A program made the translations under genes and the position numbers. Source: Micrococcales bacterium (GTDB lineage Bacteria; Actinomycetota; Actinomycetes; Actinomycetales; Microbacteriaceae). Taken from it: a stretch of DNA of 8,739 nt. The notes below the pieces were generated by a model. The model was given only the letters and a program-made list of their open reading frames with translations. It was not told where the DNA came from and did not search any database. This document shows positions 6,186 to 8,739 of the stretch, in pieces. The stretch lies in the NCBI GenBank assembly GCA_947441105.1, contig CANESN010000030.1, forward strand, positions 1 to 8,739, written 5' to 3'. Positions within the stretch are counted from its first letter, which is position 1. Every line of letters starts with the position of its first letter.

Positions 6186-7286
6186 CTACTTGCTCTTGCT
6201 TGAGTTTTGGGCAGGTCGGTGGCCATCAAAGGTGATTGGCAGGGCGGGGAAGTGCAGTGGACCAAGGCCCTCGACATCTACGCTCATCATCATTTTTGTA
6301 GCAATAGCCTGCGGGTCTTCGAGTAGCGCTTCTGGTTTTTGAACGACGTCACAGGGAACTCCAACCGCATCCAGAACTTTGACCGCGTCCTCACCGGAAA
6401 TCTCACTCAGTCTCGTCTCGATGATTCTGCGCAACTCCTGGTCATTTGAGACTCGAGCAGGGTTTGTGGAGAACTTCTCATCTTCCAATAGCGACTCCAG
6501 CCCAAGAGCTGAGCAGAAGCTCGCAAAGATCGCATCTCCACCAATTCCTATGCAAACCGGAGAGGTCATGGTTGGGAAAATTCCATAGGGAGAGAAAGCG
6601 GGGTGTCCGCTGCCATGGCGCCCAGATGGTTTTCCGGACACTTGATTTGCAGCGACATGGTAAGCGACCCAGTTGGCTCCGGTTTCGAAAAGTGAGGTGG
6701 CGACCGAACCACCCTGGCCGGTGGTTTGACGCGAGAAGAGAGAAGTAATGATGGCCAACGCCAACCAGGTTCCGGCACCAATGTCCAGCACCGAAACACC
6801 GGTTCGAACCGGTGGACCATCGCTGGTTCCTGTGATCTCGGCGATGCCGGTCCTTGCCTGCAGGACAGCGTCGTAGCCGGCACGGTTGCTCTCGGCCCCC
6901 GCTGCTCCATAGGCAGAGAGCGCTGCGTGAATCAGACGTGGAAACTGAGACTTGAGACTCTCATAGTCGAGTCTGTTTCGTTCAAGCTTGTCGGGGCGAA
7001 GGTTGGTTATAAACACGTCAGCTTCCGACAGGAGCGAGTCCAGGGCTTTGCGGTCTTCGGGCTCCCTGATGTCCAAACGAATCACGGACTTGTTTCGATT
7101 GACCACTTGCCAGTATGCGGAGATGTCTCCAATCCTCGGAGCCATTCGACGGCTGTCATCACCTGCCAGACTCTCGACGTGAACTACCTCGGCACCGAGG
7201 TCCGCCAGAATCGCCCCGGAGAATGGTGCTGCGATGTTGGAGGTGAGGTCTACGACCTTTATGCCCGCTAACGGTTGAAAGTTCAC
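6186..7286 (-). CDS. Class III (CaiB/BaiF) CoA-transferase
   Basis: From GTG 7286 the protein has 366 residues. That start has GGAG 4 nt upstream and gives VNFQPLAGIKVVDLT, the normal beginning of the family; a TTG ten codons earlier (7316) has no ribosome site. Class III CoA-transferases pass CoA between carboxylic acids through an aspartyl-CoA adduct. The catalytic Asp is D139 in RAGYDAVLQA. The early APFSGAILADLGAEVVHVE, the NRNKSVIRLDI stretch and the FITNLRPDKLER segment are also typical. The length is slightly below the usual 380-430. It is the first gene of the operon with gabT. This suggests that the acid made from a GabT semialdehyde, for example succinate or glutarate, is donor or acceptor of CoA, as in human succinyl-CoA:glutarate CoA-transferase of the same family. 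The substrate is inference only; formyl, carnitine or aromatic acids are equally possible for this family. Confidence 0.87.
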   Translation of the reverse strand: MNFQPLAGIKVVDLTSNIAAPFSGAILADLGAEVVHVESLAGDDSRRMAPRIGDISAYWQVVNRNKSVIRLDIREPEDRKALDSLLSEADVFITNLRPDKLERNRLDYESLKSQFPRLIHAALSAYGAAGAESNRAGYDAVLQARTGIAEITGTSDGPPVRTGVSVLDIGAGTWLALAIITSLFSRQTTGQGGSVATSLFETGANWVAYHVAANQVSGKPSGRHGSGHPAFSPYGIFPTMTSPVCIGIGGDAIFASFCSALGLESLLEDEKFSTNPARVSNDQELRRIIETRLSEISGEDAVKVLDAVGVPCDVVQKPEALLEDPQAIATKMMMSVDVEGLGPLHFPALPITFDGHRPAQNSSKSK

Positions 7287-7454
7287 TTTTCTCCAAAAGA
7301 GTCGATTGACAGGCAATCAAATTGATTTATTTACATCTATAAAACACTTTACGCGGATTTTTATCAATTCTCTGAGTTGAATTTACCGAAATGTGATTCT
7401 CTGAACCAGCTGGACCGATGCTGTTTGGGACCTTAACTGCCCTATATTTTGTCT
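7287..7454. promoter_or_regulatory. AT-rich divergent promoter region between CoA-transferase and Lrp regulator
   Basis: This 168-bp region separates genes pointing away from each other and is more AT-rich than its flanks. It contains the 13-bp palindrome AATCAAATTGATT (7315-7327), GATTG/CAATC (7304-7318), and AATTC-N8-GAATT (7366-7383). TTATCAAT at 7361-7368 also occurs before the permease at 8575-8582. These are candidate binding sites for the adjacent Lrp-type regulator. On the minus strand TTGATA (7367-7362) could be a -35 for the CoA-transferase, but the best nearby -10, TATAGA, is 20 nt away, so that promoter is uncertain. Confidence 0.5.
7443..7448 (+). promoter_or_regulatory. TATATT -10 box, leaderless promoter of the Lrp-type regulator
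   Basis: TATATT fits TANNNT and lies at -12 to -7 from GTG 7455, the same geometry as at 2952-2957 and 1370-1375. It selects GTG 7455 over the in-frame TTG at 7449, which would start immediately after the -10 box and so could not be in the transcript. No ribosome site is seen before either codon. Confidence 0.6.
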
Positions 7455-8417
7455 GTGGACGTAAATCTAGGCACCAGTGAATCTCGTTTGAGCATCGATG
7501 AGCTCGATAGAGCACTAATTGCTGAGCTCAAATCAGACGGTAGGCAGAGTCTGGCTAGCCTGGGATCCGCAATCGGCCTCTCCGGAGACTCGGCTAAAGA
7601 TCGACTCGATCGCCTAACTCGATTGGGCATCGTGAAGGTCACGTGCTCACTCGACCCCAAGGTATTGGGATACACCTCAATCACGTTGGTGGGAGTAAAA
7701 GTTTCTGGGCCAGCAGAACCAATTGCCGAGCAACTTGCTCTGGTCACAGAGTTTGACTTTGTTACCTGCACCGCTGGCGAATACGACATTTTGGTTGAAG
7801 TGGTCTGCAAGAGCGACGCTCAACTGCTTCAGCTGATCGACTCCGAGCTGCGATCACGCCCCGATGTGTTGAGCCTGGTTTGCTTCAGCTATCTAGATGT
7901 TCTCAAGTTCCAGTCCGGCGGATCCGATGCCAGCGTGCCACTAGATGGCCAGGTCTACGTTGGACTCGACGAGGTGGACCACGCGATTATCTCGGAGTTG
8001 CAAATCGACGGTCGAGTGAGCTTCCAAGAACTAGCCGAGAAAATTGGCGTCCCCTACCAAACAACCAGACGACGTGCCAGGCATCTGCTGGAAAGTGGAG
8101 TGGTCAGACCTCAGGTATTGACCAATCGCGTGGTTGAGGGTTCCGCCGTGATTGCCGGCGTCAATTTGAGAACCAGTGGACCGATTCCAGCGATTGCCAA
8201 AGAACTCGCCAAGCTCGATGAGGTTGAGATCGCCGTCCTCACAACAGGGTCATTTGATTTGATGCTTGAGGTCGCCTGTCGAGACCGGCAGCACCTAGCT
8301 AATCTCGTCGGCGAAGTCCTACCTTCCATCAAGGGCGTAGTTTCAACCGAGACCAACATTTATCTGCGAGTTGTGAAACTACCGCAATCTTGGGACGGCC
8401 TAGTCAGGCAGCTTTAG
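7455..8417 (+). CDS. Lrp/AsnC-type regulator with two tandem modules
   Basis: At 320 residues from GTG 7455 the protein is about twice the usual 150-160 of Lrp/AsnC regulators. Module 1 has a winged helix (about 12-60, beginning SIDELDRALIAELKSDGR) and an effector-type RAM domain (about 62-140, with TAGEYDILVEV). Module 2 repeats this: helix-turn-helix about 157-205, beginning GLDEVDHAIISELQIDGR, and a RAM domain about 208-305 with TTGSFDLMLEV. The two recognition helices differ (GDSAKDRLDRL against YQTTRRRARHL), and the second is much more basic, so the halves may bind different half-sites or only the second may bind well. Lrp-family proteins sense amino acids and often control adjacent divergent genes. 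The likely targets are the CoA-transferase/gabT operon and the downstream permease. Double-module forms are known in Actinobacteria. The effector is not predictable. Confidence 0.9.
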   Translation: MDVNLGTSESRLSIDELDRALIAELKSDGRQSLASLGSAIGLSGDSAKDRLDRLTRLGIVKVTCSLDPKVLGYTSITLVGVKVSGPAEPIAEQLALVTEFDFVTCTAGEYDILVEVVCKSDAQLLQLIDSELRSRPDVLSLVCFSYLDVLKFQSGGSDASVPLDGQVYVGLDEVDHAIISELQIDGRVSFQELAEKIGVPYQTTRRRARHLLESGVVRPQVLTNRVVEGSAVIAGVNLRTSGPIPAIAKELAKLDEVEIAVLTTGSFDLMLEVACRDRQHLANLVGEVLPSIKGVVSTETNIYLRVVKLPQSWDGLVRQL

Positions 8418-8598
8418 CCTCAACCCAGGCGTATTTCGGCATCAGACTTTTTGACTTGTGAATCTCATAAATTCCGTCTTTTGATAACAAAGTTATAAAT
8501 TCTGGGATTATTTATCTAAAAATCTTGGAATTACCTTGATTTTTGACAGAATGACACAAAGCACCATCGGTGCCTTATCAATAGACGAAGGAGTCTGT
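8418..8598 (+). promoter_or_regulatory. AT-rich leader and promoter region of the permease gene
   Basis: This 181-bp gap contains a markedly AT-rich core (about 8455-8545). ATAAATTC occurs twice (8467-8474 and 8495-8502), ATAAC-AAA-GTTAT is an inverted repeat (8484-8496), and ATAAAT/ATTTAT is another (8495-8515). TTGACA at 8543-8548 is a perfect -35 hexamer, but no good -10 stands 16-18 nt later. GCACC-ATC-GGTGC (8561-8573) lies about where the -10 should be. TTATCAAT (8575-8582) is shared with the divergent region at 7361. AAGGAG (8588-8593) is the ribosome site, 5 nt before ATG 8599. No clear terminator follows the regulator stop; only a 4-bp stem at 8417-8430 is seen. Confidence 0.45.
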
Positions 8599-8739
8599 AT
8601 GTCAGATGTCTCATCATCTGGTGCTTCACAAGGCGGTAGCACTTCAACCGCTGTCGCACCAAGAGTTTTCGATTGGAAGAGCGCGTTCAGCGTTGCTTTC
8701 GCTTTTATCTCCCCGATAGTCGCACTTTACGGAATCTTC
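8599..8739 (+). CDS. APC-superfamily amino-acid permease, 5' part only
   Basis: ATG 8599 follows AAGGAG with a 5-nt gap, and the frame is open to the window edge, 47 codons. The first 30 residues are a Ser/Thr/Gly-rich cytoplasmic tail (MSDVSSSGASQGGSTS...). They are followed by FDWKSAFSVAFAFISPIVALYGIF, which begins transmembrane helix 1. The FAFISP-IVALYGIF pattern is typical of the amino acid-polyamine-organocation family, whose members import amino acids or GABA with protons. Only helix 1 is visible, so substrate is inferred from context: the neighbouring Lrp-type regulator and GABA transaminase suggest an amino acid, perhaps GABA. The upstream leader is long and AT-rich, consistent with control by that regulator. 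Confidence 0.78.
   Translation, partial: MSDVSSSGASQGGSTSTAVAPRVFDWKSAFSVAFAFISPIVALYGIF

Noticed and set aside
6726..7271. A 181-codon open frame on the plus strand opposite the CoA-transferase
   Set aside because: The minus-strand frame is clearly a CaiB/BaiF protein with its catalytic Asp. The plus-strand translation has no recognisable domain and is best explained as an antisense shadow.
7449..7454. TTG 7449 as the start of the Lrp-type regulator
   Set aside because: It lies directly after the -10 box, while GTG 7455 sits at the expected transcription start.
7327..7515. A 62-codon minus-strand frame across the divergent promoter region
   Set aside because: It overlaps the promoter and the 5' end of the regulator, has no domain, and shows no ribosome site that I could identify.
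1..8739. A defence island, CRISPR array, mobile element or phage remnant
   Set aside because: No repeats with spacers, transposase, integrase, nuclease or toxin-like protein are visible. The genes are mostly metabolic families on a uniform base composition.

Overview
This window looks like chromosomal DNA from an actinobacterium of intermediate GC content, possibly a freshwater Microbacteriaceae member of the Rhodoluna/Aquiluna type. That placement is inference. It rests on moderate GC, leaderless-looking promoters (a TANNNT -10 box at -12 to -7 from the start codon of three genes), a Tat-exported Rieske protein, and an actinobacterial style of aldehyde dehydrogenase and double-module Lrp regulator. 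There are nine protein genes (two cut by the window edges) plus one small membrane protein. I see no rRNA, tRNA, CRISPR array, insertion sequence or phage gene.

Left part, plus strand (1-4823): the 3' end of a CitE/HpcH-type CoA-ester lyase; a Tat-exported protein with two Rieske folds, of which only the second keeps the cluster ligands; an aldehyde dehydrogenase of unassigned substrate; a PhnB-like VOC (glyoxalase-fold) protein whose -10 box lies inside a perfect 12-bp-arm inverted repeat; a PLP-dependent low-specificity L-threonine aldolase; and a 69-residue two-helix membrane protein. These genes do not form one obvious pathway.

Middle, minus strand (4855-7286): a two-gene operon, class III (CaiB/BaiF) CoA-transferase followed 11 nt later by a GABA transaminase (gabT). 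It converges on the small membrane gene. The 31-bp gap between the two stop codons holds a branched self-complementary structure that probably ends transcription from both sides.

Right part, plus strand (7455-8739): a divergent regulator made of two tandem Lrp/AsnC modules, then the beginning of an APC-superfamily amino-acid permease with its own AT-rich leader. Regulator, permease, transaminase and CoA-transferase together suggest an omega-amino-acid (GABA-like) uptake and breakdown cluster. The permease would import the amine, GabT would remove the amino group to give a semialdehyde, an aldehyde dehydrogenase would oxidise it, and the CoA-transferase could activate the resulting acid. The last step and the involvement of the aldehyde dehydrogenase at 1382 are hypotheses.

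I found no clearly new multi-gene system. The points most worth a second look are the degenerate-plus-intact Rieske pair, the palindrome around the VOC promoter, the CoA-transferase/GabT pairing under a double Lrp regulator, and the paired stop codons of the convergent genes.
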